Shown here piece by piece: positions 36,413 through 46,711 of a DNA stretch of 64,000 bases. The notes under the pieces were generated by a model. That model was not told the DNA's origin. It saw only the letters and a list, made by a program, of their open reading frames with translations, and did no database searches. The stretch spans positions 31,991 through 95,990 of the forward strand of contig SUYH01000001.1 of assembly GCA_015060535.1 (NCBI GenBank). Direction: 5' to 3'. The first letter of the stretch is position 1. Each line of letters begins with the position of its first letter. The DNA is from Prevotella sp. (lineage in GTDB: Bacteria > Bacteroidota > Bacteroidia > Bacteroidales > Bacteroidaceae). Made by a program: the position numbers and the translations under genes.

Positions 36413-37803
36413 ACACACTTTTCGATAAGATTTGGGACAAGCACGTCGTCCAGATAGTGGAAGACGGTCCCACACAACTGTATATCGACCGTCTGTACTG
36501 CCATGAGGTGACCTCGCCACAGGCTTTCGACGGTATGCGTGCCCGTGGACTGAAGTGTTTCCGTCCCGACCACATCTATTGTATGCCTGACCATAACACC
36601 CCCACGCACGATCAGGACAAACCCATCGAGGAACCCGTTTCTGCCAAGCAGGTGTCTACGCTGGCTCAGAATGCCAAGGATTTCGGACTGACGCATTATG
36701 GCATGATGGACCCCTCGAATGGTATCATCCATGTCGTAGGTCCAGAGAAGGGCTTGTCGCTGCCTGGCATGACCATTGTTTGTGGAGACTCACACACCTC
36801 TACACACGGTGCAATGGGTGCTGTAGCCTTTGGTATCGGTACCTCTGAGGTTGAGATGGTGATGGCTTCGCAATGCATCTTGCAGCAGAAGCCTAAGTCG
36901 ATGCGTATCAGCATTAATGGCACCCTCGCAGAGGGTGTCACCGCTAAGGATGTCGCACTCTATCTGATGTCACAGCTGACGACCTCGGGTGCTACGGGTT
37001 ATTTCGTCGAGTATTCTGGCGACGTGGTGCGCAACCTCTCTATGGAAGGCCGTCTGACGCTGTGCAACCTCTCTATCGAGATGGGTGCACGTGGTGGCTT
37101 CGTTGCCCCTGACGAAGTGACCTTTGAATATGTCAAAGGTAAAGAGTTTGCTCCTAAGGAGGCCGAGTGGGACAAGGCCGTAGCCTATTGGAAGACGCTA
37201 AAGAGTGGCGATGATGCCGTGTTCGACAAGGAACTAGTGTTCGACGCCAAGGATATCGAGCCTCGCATCACCTATGGCACCAATCCTGGAATGGGTATCG
37301 GTATCACCGAACCTATCCCCGCTACTGCCGAGCAGGCGAAGTCGCCTAAGCAGGGCTTCGAGAAGGCGCTGAACTACATGGGCTTCAAGGCTGGCGAGCA
37401 GTTGCTGGGCAAGCCCATCGACTATGTCTTCCTGGGGGCATGCACTAATGGTCGCATCGAAGACTTCCGTGCTTTTGCCTCTATAGCCAAGGGACGCCAG
37501 AAGGCTGACAATGTGGTGGCTTGGCTGGTACCAGGCTCATGGGCTGTTGATCGTCAGATTCGTGAGGAAGGTCTCGACAAGGTGCTTGAGGCTGCAGGCT
37601 TTGAGATACGTCAGCCAGGCTGCTCTGCCTGTCTGGCGATGAACGACGACAAGGTACCTGCTGGCAAATATGCCGTGTCCACCTCTAATCGTAACTTCGA
37701 AGGTCGTCAGGGCCCTGGTTCTCGCACTATCCTATGCTCACCATTAGTAGCCGCAGCAGCAGCAGTAACAGGAGTATTAACCGACCCACGTACACTATTA
37801 TGA
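36409..37803 (+). CDS. leuC: 3-isopropylmalate dehydratase large subunit
   Basis: [63 protein letters not shown]. Confidence 0.96.
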   Translation: MNTLFDKIWDKHVVQIVEDGPTQLYIDRLYCHEVTSPQAFDGMRARGLKCFRPDHIYCMPDHNTPTHDQDKPIEEPVSAKQVSTLAQNAKDFGLTHYGMMDPSNGIIHVVGPEKGLSLPGMTIVCGDSHTSTHGAMGAVAFGIGTSEVEMVMASQCILQQKPKSMRISINGTLAEGVTAKDVALYLMSQLTTSGATGYFVEYSGDVVRNLSMEGRLTLCNLSIEMGARGGFVAPDEVTFEYVKGKEFAPKEAEWDKAVAYWKTLKSGDDAVFDKELVFDAKDIEPRITYGTNPGMGIGITEPIPATAEQAKSPKQGFEKALNYMGFKAGEQLLGKPIDYVFLGACTNGRIEDFRAFASIAKGRQKADNVVAWLVPGSWAVDRQIREEGLDKVLEAAGFEIRQPGCSACLAMNDDKVPAGKYAVSTSNRNFEGRQGPGSRTILCSPLVAAAAAVTGVLTDPRTLL

Positions 37804-38396
37804 AACAAAAGTTTGATGTAATCACATCCACCTGCGTTCCCCTGCCTTTGGAGAACGTAGATACCGACCAGATCATACCTGCGCGCTTCCTCAAGGCAAC
37901 CACCCGTGAGGAGAGTTTCTTTGGCGACAACCTGTTTCGCGACTGGCGCTACAATACCGATGGCACGCTAAACCAGAACTTTGTGCTCAACGACCCTACC
38001 TACGGAGGGTGCATCCTCGTGGCTGGTAAGAACTTTGGTTCTGGCTCCTCTCGCGAGCATGCTGCATGGGCCATCGCAGGCTATGGTTTTCGAGTGGTCA
38101 TCAGCTCTTTCTTCGCTGATATCCACAAGAACAATGAGCTCAACAATTTCGTGCTGCCCGTCGTCGTCAGCGAGGGCTTTCTGAAAGAACTTTTCGAGAG
38201 CATCAAGGCTGATCCCAAGATGGAGGTCGAGGTCGACCTTCCCAACCAGCGTGTCACCAACAAGGCCACAGGGCGTAGCGAGCAGTTTGAAATCAACGGA
38301 TACAAGAAACATTGCCTGATCAACGGCTTGGACGATATCGATTTCCTCGTAGAGAACCAGTCGAAGACTGAAGCATGGGAACAGCTCAACAGATAA
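37800..38396 (+). CDS. leuD: 3-isopropylmalate dehydratase small subunit
   Basis: [54 protein letters not shown] overlap with leuC. Confidence 0.95.
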   Translation: MKQKFDVITSTCVPLPLENVDTDQIIPARFLKATTREESFFGDNLFRDWRYNTDGTLNQNFVLNDPTYGGCILVAGKNFGSGSSREHAAWAIAGYGFRVVISSFFADIHKNNELNNFVLPVVVSEGFLKELFESIKADPKMEVEVDLPNQRVTNKATGRSEQFEINGYKKHCLINGLDDIDFLVENQSKTEAWEQLNR

Positions 38397-39955
38397 ATGC
38401 CAAACGGGGCATGGCTCCCTTCGTTGAGATTATGGACTCGACACTTCGTGATGGCGAGCAGACCAATGGTGTCAGCTTTCTGCCTCATGAGAAATTGGTT
38501 ATGGCCCGTAAACTGTTGCACGACCTGAATGTCGACCGCATTGAGGTGGCCTCGGCTCGCGTCTCTGAAGGAGAGAAGGAGGCCGTGTCGATGATTTGTC
38601 GTTATGCGGCTAGCATCAATCGCCTGGATAGGGTAGAGGTGTTGGGCTTCGTCGATGGCGGCAAGTCTGTCGACTGGATCAGCGAGTGTGGTGGTCAGGT
38701 CATCAACCTGCTTTGCAAGGGCTCGCTGAAACATTGTACCCACCAGCTGCACAAGACCCCCGAGGAGCATATCGCTGACATTCAACAGGAGATAGTCTAC
38801 GCCACATCGAAAGGCCTGAGCGTCAACGTCTATCTGGAAGACTGGTCCAACGGCATGAAGGATTCCCCCGATTACGTCTACCAAGTGATGGATGCACTCC
38901 ACACTCCACACTCCACACTCCACATATCGCGCTTCATGCTCCCTGACACGTTAGGTGTCATGAATCCCCTGCAGGTCATCGAGTATTTCCGCAAGATGGT
39001 CAAGCGCTATCCTGATGCTCATTTCGACTTCCATGCCCATAACGACTACGATCTGGCCGTTTCCAACTCTTTGGCTGCTGTGCTTAGCGGAGCCCGAGGG
39101 CTGCATGTCACGGTGAATGGGCTGGGCGAGCGTTGTGGCAATGCCCCGTTGGCCTCCGTACAGGCTATCCTGAAGGACCAGTTTCATGCCAAGACGAACA
39201 TTGTCGAGAGTCAGCTCAACGACCTCTCGCGCATGGTCGAGAGTTTCAGCGGCATCAGTGTAGCCCCCAATCAGCCTATTGTAGGCGAGAATGTTTTTAC
39301 GCAGGTGGCTGGTGTCCATGCCGATGGCGACTCGAAGGACAAACTCTACTACAACGAGCTGATGCCTGAGCGTTTTGGTCGTAAGCGTGAGTATGCACTG
39401 GGCAAGAACTCTGGACGCGCCAATATCGCCAAGAACCTCGAGGAACTGGGTCTCGAGCTGACCCCTGAGCAGACGCGTCGCGTCACCCAACGCATCACCG
39501 AGCTGGGTGATAAGAAGGAAATAGTCACTCAGGACGACCTACCCTATATCGTAGCCGATGTCTTGAAGCACGATACCGATGGCGAGAAGGTGAAGCTCAT
39601 CAGCTACGTCGTCTCTACGGCCTATGGTCTGAAACCTGGTGCTAACATCAAGGTCGAGATCAATGGTCAGCAGTATGAAGGCAGCGCGGTGGGTGATGGT
39701 CAGTACGATGCCTTTGTCAAGGCCCTGCGCCATATTTATAAGAAGTATCTCGACCGCACGTTCCCCATCCTGGCCAATTATCAGGTCTCTATCCCTCCTG
39801 GTGGACGTACGGATGCCCTAGTGCAGACCGTCATCTCGTGGCACCATCACGATGGTATCCTCCGTACTCGCGGACTCGATGCTGACCAGACGGAAGCTGC
39901 CATTAAGGCCACCTTCAAGATGCTGAATATTGTTGAAAACGAATTAACAAAATAA
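38375..39955 (+). CDS. second isopropylmalate/citramalate synthase-like protein (leuA paralogue with regulatory domain)
   Basis: VEIMDSTLRDGEQTNGVSFLPHEKLVMARKL, FHAHNDYDLAVSNSLAAV, GLGERCGNAPLASV, C-terminal LeuA_dimer-like domain. Confidence 0.85.
   Translation: MGTAQQINAKRGMAPFVEIMDSTLRDGEQTNGVSFLPHEKLVMARKLLHDLNVDRIEVASARVSEGEKEAVSMICRYAASINRLDRVEVLGFVDGGKSVDWISECGGQVINLLCKGSLKHCTHQLHKTPEEHIADIQQEIVYATSKGLSVNVYLEDWSNGMKDSPDYVYQVMDALHTPHSTLHISRFMLPDTLGVMNPLQVIEYFRKMVKRYPDAHFDFHAHNDYDLAVSNSLAAVLSGARGLHVTVNGLGERCGNAPLASVQAILKDQFHAKTNIVESQLNDLSRMVESFSGISVAPNQPIVGENVFTQVAGVHADGDSKDKLYYNELMPERFGRKREYALGKNSGRANIAKNLEELGLELTPEQTRRVTQRITELGDKKEIVTQDDLPYIVADVLKHDTDGEKVKLISYVVSTAYGLKPGANIKVEINGQQYEGSAVGDGQYDAFVKALRHIYKKYLDRTFPILANYQVSIPPGGRTDALVQTVISWHHHDGILRTRGLDADQTEAAIKATFKMLNIVENELTK
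38895..38924 (+). repeat. perfect heptanucleotide tandem (CACTCCA)x4 inside the leuA2 CDS
   Basis: CACTCCA x4 + CA; encodes HTPHSTLH. Confidence 0.95.
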
Positions 39956-39973
39956 AATTACAAATTAAATATT

Positions 39974-41035
39974 ATGAAACTGAAAATTGCCATTCTGTCT
40001 GGTGACGGCATCGGACCAGAGATCATGAAGCAAGGTGTAGCTGTACTCGACGCCATTGCTCAGAAGTGTAACCATCAATTTACCTACGAGGAGGCACTTG
40101 TTGGTGCTACCGCTATCGACTCCGTTGGCGATCCCTATCCTGAGGCCACCCACGATGTCTGCATGCGTGCAGATGCCGTTCTCTTCGCTGCTGTAGGCGA
40201 CCTGAAGTATGACAACAACCCCACTGCCAAGGTGCGTCCTGAGCAGGGCCTGCTGGCTATGCGTAAGAAACTGGGCCTCTTTGCTAACGTACGTCCCGTG
40301 GCTACCTTCGACTGTCTGCTCCATATGTCGCCCCTGAAGGATGAACTGCTTCGTGGTGCCGACTTTGTGGTCATCCGCGAGCTGACGGGTGGTATGTATT
40401 TCGGTGAGAAATATCAGGACAACGATAAGGCTTACGATACCGATATCTATACCCGTCCTGAGATTGAGCGCATCCTAAAGGTGGCCTTCGAGATGGCCAT
40501 GACCCGTCGTCGCCATCTGACTGTTGTCGATAAAGCTAATGTGTTGGCCTCCAGTCGTCTGTGGCGTCAGATCGCCAAGGAGATGGAACCCCAGTATCCT
40601 GAGGTGAAGACCGACTATATGTTCATCGACAATGCTTCAATGCGTGTGCTCACTGAGCCTACTTTCTTCGATGTCATCGTCACTGAGAATACGTTTGGCG
40701 ATATTCTGACCGATGAGACCTCTTGTATTACGGGCTCTATGGGCTTGCAGCCTTCGTCCAGTTTGGGTGAACACACCCCGCTGTTCGAACCCGTTCACGG
40801 CTCATGGCCACAGGCTAAAGGTCAGAACCTGGCCAACCCCTTGGCACAGATCCTCTCTGCTGCCATGCTGCTCGAGCACTTCGGTTTGAACAAGGAGGGC
40901 TCGCTTATCCGCGAGGCTGTCAACGCTTCGCTCGATGCCAACGTGCGTACCCCTGAGATTCAGGTTGCAGGTGGTGCGAAATACGGTACGAAGGAGGTTG
41001 GTACATGGATTGTAGACTATATCAAAAAGGCCTGA
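39974..41035 (+). CDS. leuB: 3-isopropylmalate dehydrogenase
   Basis: [72 protein letters not shown]. Confidence 0.96.
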   Translation: MKLKIAILSGDGIGPEIMKQGVAVLDAIAQKCNHQFTYEEALVGATAIDSVGDPYPEATHDVCMRADAVLFAAVGDLKYDNNPTAKVRPEQGLLAMRKKLGLFANVRPVATFDCLLHMSPLKDELLRGADFVVIRELTGGMYFGEKYQDNDKAYDTDIYTRPEIERILKVAFEMAMTRRRHLTVVDKANVLASSRLWRQIAKEMEPQYPEVKTDYMFIDNASMRVLTEPTFFDVIVTENTFGDILTDETSCITGSMGLQPSSSLGEHTPLFEPVHGSWPQAKGQNLANPLAQILSAAMLLEHFGLNKEGSLIREAVNASLDANVRTPEIQVAGGAKYGTKEVGTWIVDYIKKA

Positions 41036-41703
41036 TCATCCTGTTTGTTGTGATATTATCGCAACTTACAGGACAAGCCCAGAATGCAGAAAACCAGCGC
41101 TGGCGTGATTCGCTGACCTATTTGAATCAGCAGATTGCCACCCAGCCCTGGTCTACCGATTTGCATTTGCGTAAGGCCAATGCCAATCTGCAACTGAAGC
41201 AGTGGCAGTATGCCGTTGACGAATATTCGCTGGTGTTGCAGAAGGAGCCTCGCAATCCAGCTGCCCTGTTCTATCGTGCCTATGCCAATACCCATCTGCG
41301 TCATTTCGACTTGTCTCGTAATGACCTGAACGACCTGTTGACCTATCTGCCCAACCATTTCGAGGCCCGTCTCTCACTGGCCATCATCCTGCAGCAGTTA
41401 GGTCGTAAGCAGGATGCGCTTGACCAGTTGAATCAGACAGTTCAGATGCATCCAGACTCCGCTGTGGCCTATGCTGCACGCGCCAATGTCGAGCGTCAGA
41501 TGAAGCACGACGATGCTGCCCTCTATGACTGGGAGCGTGCCGAACAGCTCTCGCCACGGGACCCTTTCTATGTCGTGTCGCATGTCGACCTGCTGCTCGT
41601 CCTTGAGCGTCGCACCGAAGCCCGTCGTGTGCTCGATGCTGCTGTGCGTCGTGGCATTCCTAAGGGCATGTTGCTTGAATGGTACGAAAAATGTAAACGC
41701 TGA
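41005..41703 (+). CDS. TPR-repeat secreted protein; start overlaps leuB by 31 bp
   Basis: signal peptide-like N-terminus, TPR units. Confidence 0.72.
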   Translation: MDCRLYQKGLIILFVVILSQLTGQAQNAENQRWRDSLTYLNQQIATQPWSTDLHLRKANANLQLKQWQYAVDEYSLVLQKEPRNPAALFYRAYANTHLRHFDLSRNDLNDLLTYLPNHFEARLSLAIILQQLGRKQDALDQLNQTVQMHPDSAVAYAARANVERQMKHDDAALYDWERAEQLSPRDPFYVVSHVDLLLVLERRTEARRVLDAAVRRGIPKGMLLEWYEKCKR

Positions 41704-42413
41704 TGAAGAAGCTACGCTTTCATTCGCCCACCCAGCGCCAGTTCACGATAGGCTTTTTCGCTGTCGTTGCCCTCCTGGCCCTCTGTCGCCTGATCTTTGG
41801 TGGCAGCGATGATGAATCTCCCTCAACCCTCAACCCTCAACCTTCGTCCCTTTTAAATCCCCATCCCAATCGCATCTGGAGCGTTCCCAGTTATAAGGAT
41901 GCCTTCCCCGATGCGCAGGATGTGCAGATTCTGGCTGCTAATAAGTGGGGCGTGCGTCCTGTGAAGAATCGTGAGGATGCCGAGCATCGTAAGAAGGAGC
42001 TGGTCTATATCGCAGCCAACCCCTATTACCACGTTGACCGGCTGAAGAGCTCCATTCCCTATCTCGTACCCCGTGCTGCCGTTCTGTTGCAAGACATAGG
42101 TCAGACGTTCTACGATAGCCTCTATGCCAAGGGTGTTCCCCTCAACAAGCTCATCGTTACCAGTGTGCTGCGCTCGATGGACGATGTCGCCAAGCTACAG
42201 CGCCATAACCAGAATGCTACTGAGAACTCTTGCCATCTTTACGGCACCACCTTCGACATCTGCTACAACCGCTACCACCCCGTGGGACGTTATGTTCGCG
42301 ATGACACCCTGAAGTGGGTACTCTGCGAGGTGCTTCGCGACATCCGTCGTCAGGAGCGCTGCTATGTGAAATACGAAGTGAAGCAAGGCTGCTTCCACAT
42401 CACGGTAAGATAA
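41703..42413 (+). CDS. DUF5715-like membrane-anchored protein
   Basis: N-terminal TM FTIGFFAVVALLALCRLIFG, then NPYYHVDRLKSSIPYLVPRAAVLLQDIGQTFYDSLYAKGVPLNKLIVTSVLRSMDDVAKLQRHNQNATENSCHLYGTTFDI. Confidence 0.75.
   Translation: MKKLRFHSPTQRQFTIGFFAVVALLALCRLIFGGSDDESPSTLNPQPSSLLNPHPNRIWSVPSYKDAFPDAQDVQILAANKWGVRPVKNREDAEHRKKELVYIAANPYYHVDRLKSSIPYLVPRAAVLLQDIGQTFYDSLYAKGVPLNKLIVTSVLRSMDDVAKLQRHNQNATENSCHLYGTTFDICYNRYHPVGRYVRDDTLKWVLCEVLRDIRRQERCYVKYEVKQGCFHITVR
41820..41842 (+). repeat. perfect heptanucleotide tandem (CCCTCAA)x3 inside CDS
   Basis: CCCTCAACCCTCAACCCTCAACC. Confidence 0.9.
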
Positions 42414-42420
42414 AAATAAA

Positions 42421-42453
42421 GAAGGCTGGGCAAAAATGCTCAGCCTTCTCTCT
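42421..42453. terminator. bidirectional intrinsic terminator between convergent genes
   Basis: GAAGGCTGGGC-AAAAAT-GCTCAGCCTTC, A-run before and T-run after. Confidence 0.85.
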
Positions 42454-42467
42454 TTATTTAGTTTTCA

Positions 42468-43205
42468 TTATTCAGCTCCGAAATATTCCTGAAGTTCAGC
42501 GGTGGCGCTTCCCTCAGTATTGGGCAGGTCACGGATGATCTGGCCGTGCTCCAGCAGGGCGATACGTGTGGAGATATCGACGGTGTGCTGAAGATTATGG
42601 CTGGAGATGATGATGGTAGCACCAGTCTCACTGGCATAGTCGGTGATGAGGTGCTTCAACACCAGCTGGCTGGTGGGGTCGAGGAAGTTGAAGGGCTCAT
42701 CGAGGATGACCGTCCTGGGCTTGCGGAGTAGGGCAGAGATGATGCCCACCTTCTGCTTGTTGCCTGCCGAGAGGTTGCGGATGAGCTTCTTCTGTCCGAA
42801 GATCTCGCCACCAGCAAAGCGCTCATAGGCCTCCAGGCGCTGGTCGACATCCTCTTGCGTCATGCCGGATATCTTACCAAGGAAGGCGAAATACTCCTCA
42901 GGGGTAAGGAAGTCGATGAGGAAACCATCATCGATATAGGCGCCTACATCTTTTTTCCAGGCTTCCGACTCGGCGGGATTAATAGCCTCACCCCCTAACC
43001 CCTCTCCAAGGGGCGAGGGGAGTATATAGCTCACGCTACCTTCGTCGGCTTGCAGCAGGTCGAGCAACAGGCGGAAGAGGGTGGTCTTACCGGCTCCGTT
43101 GTTGCCCACCAAACCCAGAATATCGCCATCGTTGATGGTAAACGACGGTATGTCGCAGGCGCAAGTCTCGCCAAACTGCTTCTTGAGATTATTTATAGTA
43201 ATCAT
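42468..43205 (-). CDS. ABC transporter ATP-binding protein with in-frame repeat insert
   Basis: GLVGNNGAGKTTLFRLLLDLL (Walker A), NLSAGNKQKVGIISALLRKPRTVILDEPFNFLDP. Confidence 0.92.
   Translation of the reverse strand: MITINNLKKQFGETCACDIPSFTINDGDILGLVGNNGAGKTTLFRLLLDLLQADEGSVSYILPSPLGEGLGGEAINPAESEAWKKDVGAYIDDGFLIDFLTPEEYFAFLGKISGMTQEDVDQRLEAYERFAGGEIFGQKKLIRNLSAGNKQKVGIISALLRKPRTVILDEPFNFLDPTSQLVLKHLITDYASETGATIIISSHNLQHTVDISTRIALLEHGQIIRDLPNTEGSATAELQEYFGAE
42985..43023 (-). repeat. GC-rich palindromic element family II, copy A (39 bp) inside CDS
   Basis: GCCTCACCCCCTAACCCCTCTCCAAGGGGCGAGGGGAGT; encodes LPSPLGEGLGGEA on the - strand. Confidence 0.85.
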
Positions 43206-43213
43206 ATTTTTTT

Positions 43214-43270
43214 CTAGTTGTTCTAGTATTTCTAGTATTTCTAGTATTACTAGTTATACTATTTATACTA
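43214..43270 (-). repeat. nonanucleotide-period array, same word as 8617-8661, x6
   Basis: CTAGTTGTT CTAGTATTT CTAGTATTT CTAGTATTA CTAGTTATA CTATTTATA CTA; contains the secA stop codon. Confidence 0.85.
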
Positions 43271-46200
43271 AGCCACGTCCGTGACACTGCTTGAACTTCT
43301 TACCTGAGCCACAGGGACAAGGATCGTTGCGTCCGGGCAACTTATCCTTGATGATCGGTGTGCGAGGCTGCGGGGCACGCGTGTCCTGAGCAGCTGCGGC
43401 AGCCTGGTTGGGATCAGTCATCTGCTCCTGTGTGAGACTCTGTTTCGATTCGGTGTACTGCTGGCGCTGGGTATGCTCCTCGGGAGCGGCCTCCTGTACC
43501 TGCTGCATCTCAGGAATCTGAGCGCGCATGAGGATAGAGACAGAGCGGTTGTTCATGGTGTTCACCATGTTGTCGAACAGCTTGACGCTCTCCAACTTGA
43601 AGATCAACAGCGGGTCTTTCTGCTCGTACGAGGCGTTCTGTACAGAGTGCTTCAGCTCGTCGAGTTCGCGCAGGTTCTCCTTCCAGGCATCGTCGATGAT
43701 GTGGAGCAGGATCTGCTTCTCGAACTCCTTGACAACCGACTTACACTCGGTGTCGTAGGCCTCTTTGAGGTTACAGGGGATGTTGTACATCTTACGACCA
43801 TCTGTCAGGGGAACGACGATGCGCTCGTACATCTGGCCTTGCGTCTCGTACACCTGTTTGATGACGGGCTGGGCCACCTCCTGGACATGCTCCATCTTAC
43901 GCTTGAAGTTGCCCATAGCCACCTGGAAAGTCTCCTCGCAGAGCTGCTCGTGGTTCTTGTTGATGAATTCGTCGCTGGTGAAGGGACACTCCATAGCGAA
44001 TATCTTGATGAACTGCTCCTTGCAGCCCTCGTAGTCGTTCTGTTCGATGATGTTGACCACACGGTCCCAGATAGTGTTCGAGATATCCATACCGATGCGC
44101 TCACCCATCAAGGCGTGACGACGTTTCGAATAGACTACGGTACGCTGCTTGTTCATCACGTCATCGTACTCCAGCAGTCGCTTACGGATACCGAAGTTGT
44201 TCTCCTCGACCTTCTTCTGGGCGCGCTCTACCTGTTTGGTGATCATCGACGACTCCAGCACCTCGCCCTCCTTGAAGCCCAGTTTGTCCATTACGGTGGC
44301 AATACGCTCAGAACCGAACAGACGCATCAGCTTGTCTTCCAGCGAGATGAAGAACAGCGAAGAACCAGGGTCACCCTGACGTCCGGCACGACCACGCAGC
44401 TGGCGGTCTACACGACGTGACTCGTGGCGCTCAGTACCGATGATGGCCAAACCACCAGCAGCCTTCACCTCAGGCGACAGCTTGATATCAGTACCACGAC
44501 CAGCCATGTTGGTGGCGATGGTGACGGTGGACGTCTGACCAGCGAGAGCTACGATGTCAGCCTCTTTCTGGTGCAGCTTAGCGTTCAGCACCTGACAGGG
44601 GATATGACGCATGTCGAGCATCTTCTTTAGCAATTCGGATATCTCAACGGAGGTTGTACCCACCAAAACGGGGCGACCAGCCTCACGCATCTTCACAATC
44701 TCGTCGATGACCGCATTATACTTCTCGCGAGCCGTCTTGTAGATGCGGTCGTCCATATCGTTACGGATCACGGGCTTGTTGGTAGGAATCTCAACAACAT
44801 CCAGCTTATAGATGTCCCAGAACTCGCCAGCCTCCGTAGAAGCGGTACCCGTCATACCAGCCAACTTGTGGTACATGCGGAAGTAGTTCTGCAACGTGAT
44901 GGTGGCAAAGGTCTGAGTAGCAGCCTCGACCTTCACGTGCTCCTTAGCCTCGACAGCCTGGTGCAAGCCATCGCTCCAGCGACGACCTTCCATGATACGA
45001 CCTGTCTGCTCGTCGACAATCTTTACCTCACCGTCGATGACCACATATTCGTCGTCCTTGTTGAACATGCAGTAGGCCTTCAGCAACTGCTGCAAGGTGT
45101 GGACACGCTCCGACTGCACTGCATAGTGCTGCAGCATCTCGTCTTTCTTGTTGACACGCTCCTCGTCAGAGAGTGACGTGTCGCCCTCCAGAGCAGACAG
45201 CTGACCAGTGATGTCAGGCAGCACGAACAGCTCGGCATCGTTCACCTGGTTAGCCAGCCATGCAGTACCCTTATCCGTCAGGTCGCACGAGTTCAGTTTC
45301 TCGTCGACAACGAAGTAGAGCGGCTCTACCACCTCTGGCATTCTACGGTTGTTGTTCTCCATATAGATACCCTCGGTCTTGAGCATACCGCTCTTGATGC
45401 CCTCTTCAGAGAGGAACTTGATGAGGGGTTTGTTCTTAGGCATAGACTTGTGCGAGCGATACAGGGCCAGGAAACCCTCCTCCTGCAGCTTCTGGTCGTT
45501 CTTGTCACGACCTTCGCTGATCTTCTGTTTGGCTTCAGCCAGATATTGGGTAGCCAACTGCTTCTGCACGCCAACCAACTTTTCGACCAGAGGCTGATAC
45601 TCCTCGAACATCTGGTCGTCGCCCTTGGGCACGGGACCAGAGATAATGAGCGGAGTACGGGCATCGTCAATCAACACGGAGTCAACCTCGTCGACGATGG
45701 CGTAGTTATGGGCTCGCTGTACCAGGTCGGCAGGCGAGATGGCCATGTTGTCACGCAGATAGTCGAAACCGAACTCGTTGTTGGTACCGAACGTGATGTC
45801 GGCCTGGTAAGCCTTGCGACGCTCTGGCGAGTTGGGCTGGTGCTTGTCGATACAGTCCACAGAAAGGCCGTGGAACATATAGAGCGGCCCCATCCACTCG
45901 GAGTCACGCTTGGCCAGATAGTCGTTGACGGTTACGACGTGGACGCCGTTGCCCGTCAGGGCGTTCAGGAACACGGGCAGGGTAGCCACGAGGGTCTTAC
46001 CTTCACCCGTTGCCATCTCGGCAATCTTACCCTGATGCAGAACGACACCACCAAACAACTGAACGTCGTAGTGGATCATTTCCCACTTCAGGTCGTTGCC
46101 ACCAGCGGTCCAATGGTTATGATAGATAGCCTTGTCGCCATCGATGGTGATGAAGTCCTTGCGGGGGTCGGCAGCCAGTTCACGGTCGAAGTCGGTGGCC

Positions 46201-46589
46201 GTAACGATGGTCTCCTCGTTCTCGGCAAAGCGGCGGGCCGTCTCCTTGACGATGGAGAACACCTCGGGCATCACCTCGTTGAGGGCCTTCTCGTAAATCT
46301 CGAGCACTTCCTTCTCCAGCTTGTCGATCTGGGCGAAGATGTCGGCACGCTCGTCAATGGGCGTGTCCTCGATGGTGGCCTTCAGGCGTTCAATCTCTGC
46401 TTTCTCTTTCTGGGCTGACTGCTGCACCTGCTGCTGTATATCCTTTGTGCGCCGGCGCAGCTGGTCGTTGTCCAGTTTCTGTACTTCAGGGTAAACGGCT
46501 TTCACCTGCTCTACCAGCGGCTGAATGAGTTTCATGTCGCGTGAAGACTTATCGCCGAACAACGAACGTAAAATCTTGTTGAAATTCAT
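43263..46589 (-). CDS. secA: preprotein translocase subunit SecA
   Basis: [58 protein letters not shown]. Confidence 0.97.
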   Translation of the reverse strand: MNFNKILRSLFGDKSSRDMKLIQPLVEQVKAVYPEVQKLDNDQLRRRTKDIQQQVQQSAQKEKAEIERLKATIEDTPIDERADIFAQIDKLEKEVLEIYEKALNEVMPEVFSIVKETARRFAENEETIVTATDFDRELAADPRKDFITIDGDKAIYHNHWTAGGNDLKWEMIHYDVQLFGGVVLHQGKIAEMATGEGKTLVATLPVFLNALTGNGVHVVTVNDYLAKRDSEWMGPLYMFHGLSVDCIDKHQPNSPERRKAYQADITFGTNNEFGFDYLRDNMAISPADLVQRAHNYAIVDEVDSVLIDDARTPLIISGPVPKGDDQMFEEYQPLVEKLVGVQKQLATQYLAEAKQKISEGRDKNDQKLQEEGFLALYRSHKSMPKNKPLIKFLSEEGIKSGMLKTEGIYMENNNRRMPEVVEPLYFVVDEKLNSCDLTDKGTAWLANQVNDAELFVLPDITGQLSALEGDTSLSDEERVNKKDEMLQHYAVQSERVHTLQQLLKAYCMFNKDDEYVVIDGEVKIVDEQTGRIMEGRRWSDGLHQAVEAKEHVKVEAATQTFATITLQNYFRMYHKLAGMTGTASTEAGEFWDIYKLDVVEIPTNKPVIRNDMDDRIYKTAREKYNAVIDEIVKMREAGRPVLVGTTSVEISELLKKMLDMRHIPCQVLNAKLHQKEADIVALAGQTSTVTIATNMAGRGTDIKLSPEVKAAGGLAIIGTERHESRRVDRQLRGRAGRQGDPGSSLFFISLEDKLMRLFGSERIATVMDKLGFKEGEVLESSMITKQVERAQKKVEENNFGIRKRLLEYDDVMNKQRTVVYSKRRHALMGERIGMDISNTIWDRVVNIIEQNDYEGCKEQFIKIFAMECPFTSDEFINKNHEQLCEETFQVAMGNFKRKMEHVQEVAQPVIKQVYETQGQMYERIVVPLTDGRKMYNIPCNLKEAYDTECKSVVKEFEKQILLHIIDDAWKENLRELDELKHSVQNASYEQKDPLLIFKLESVKLFDNMVNTMNNRSVSILMRAQIPEMQQVQEAAPEEHTQRQQYTESKQSLTQEQMTDPNQAAAAAQDTRAPQPRTPIIKDKLPGRNDPCPCGSGKKFKQCHGRGLV

Positions 46590-46595
46590 TTTTGT

Positions 46596-46631
46596 ATTTA
46601 CAATTTTACTATTTACTATTTACAATTTATT
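46596..46631. repeat. heptanucleotide-period array (ATTTACT)
   Basis: ATTTACA ATTTTACT ATTTACT ATTTACA ATTTATT upstream of secA. Confidence 0.7.
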
Positions 46632-46711
46632 TTTGGCATTTTGCCATTTATTTTTCACCTTAAATAAATAAAGCGGCTGCAAAAGTACGAAAAAAATCCT
46701 AAATCAGCAAA

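Noticed and set aside
43473-44420. 315-aa + strand ORF antisense to secA (also 45450..46418)
   Set aside because: Mirror of a strongly coding SecA frame; low-complexity, Leu/Val/His-rich composition with no domain resemblance.
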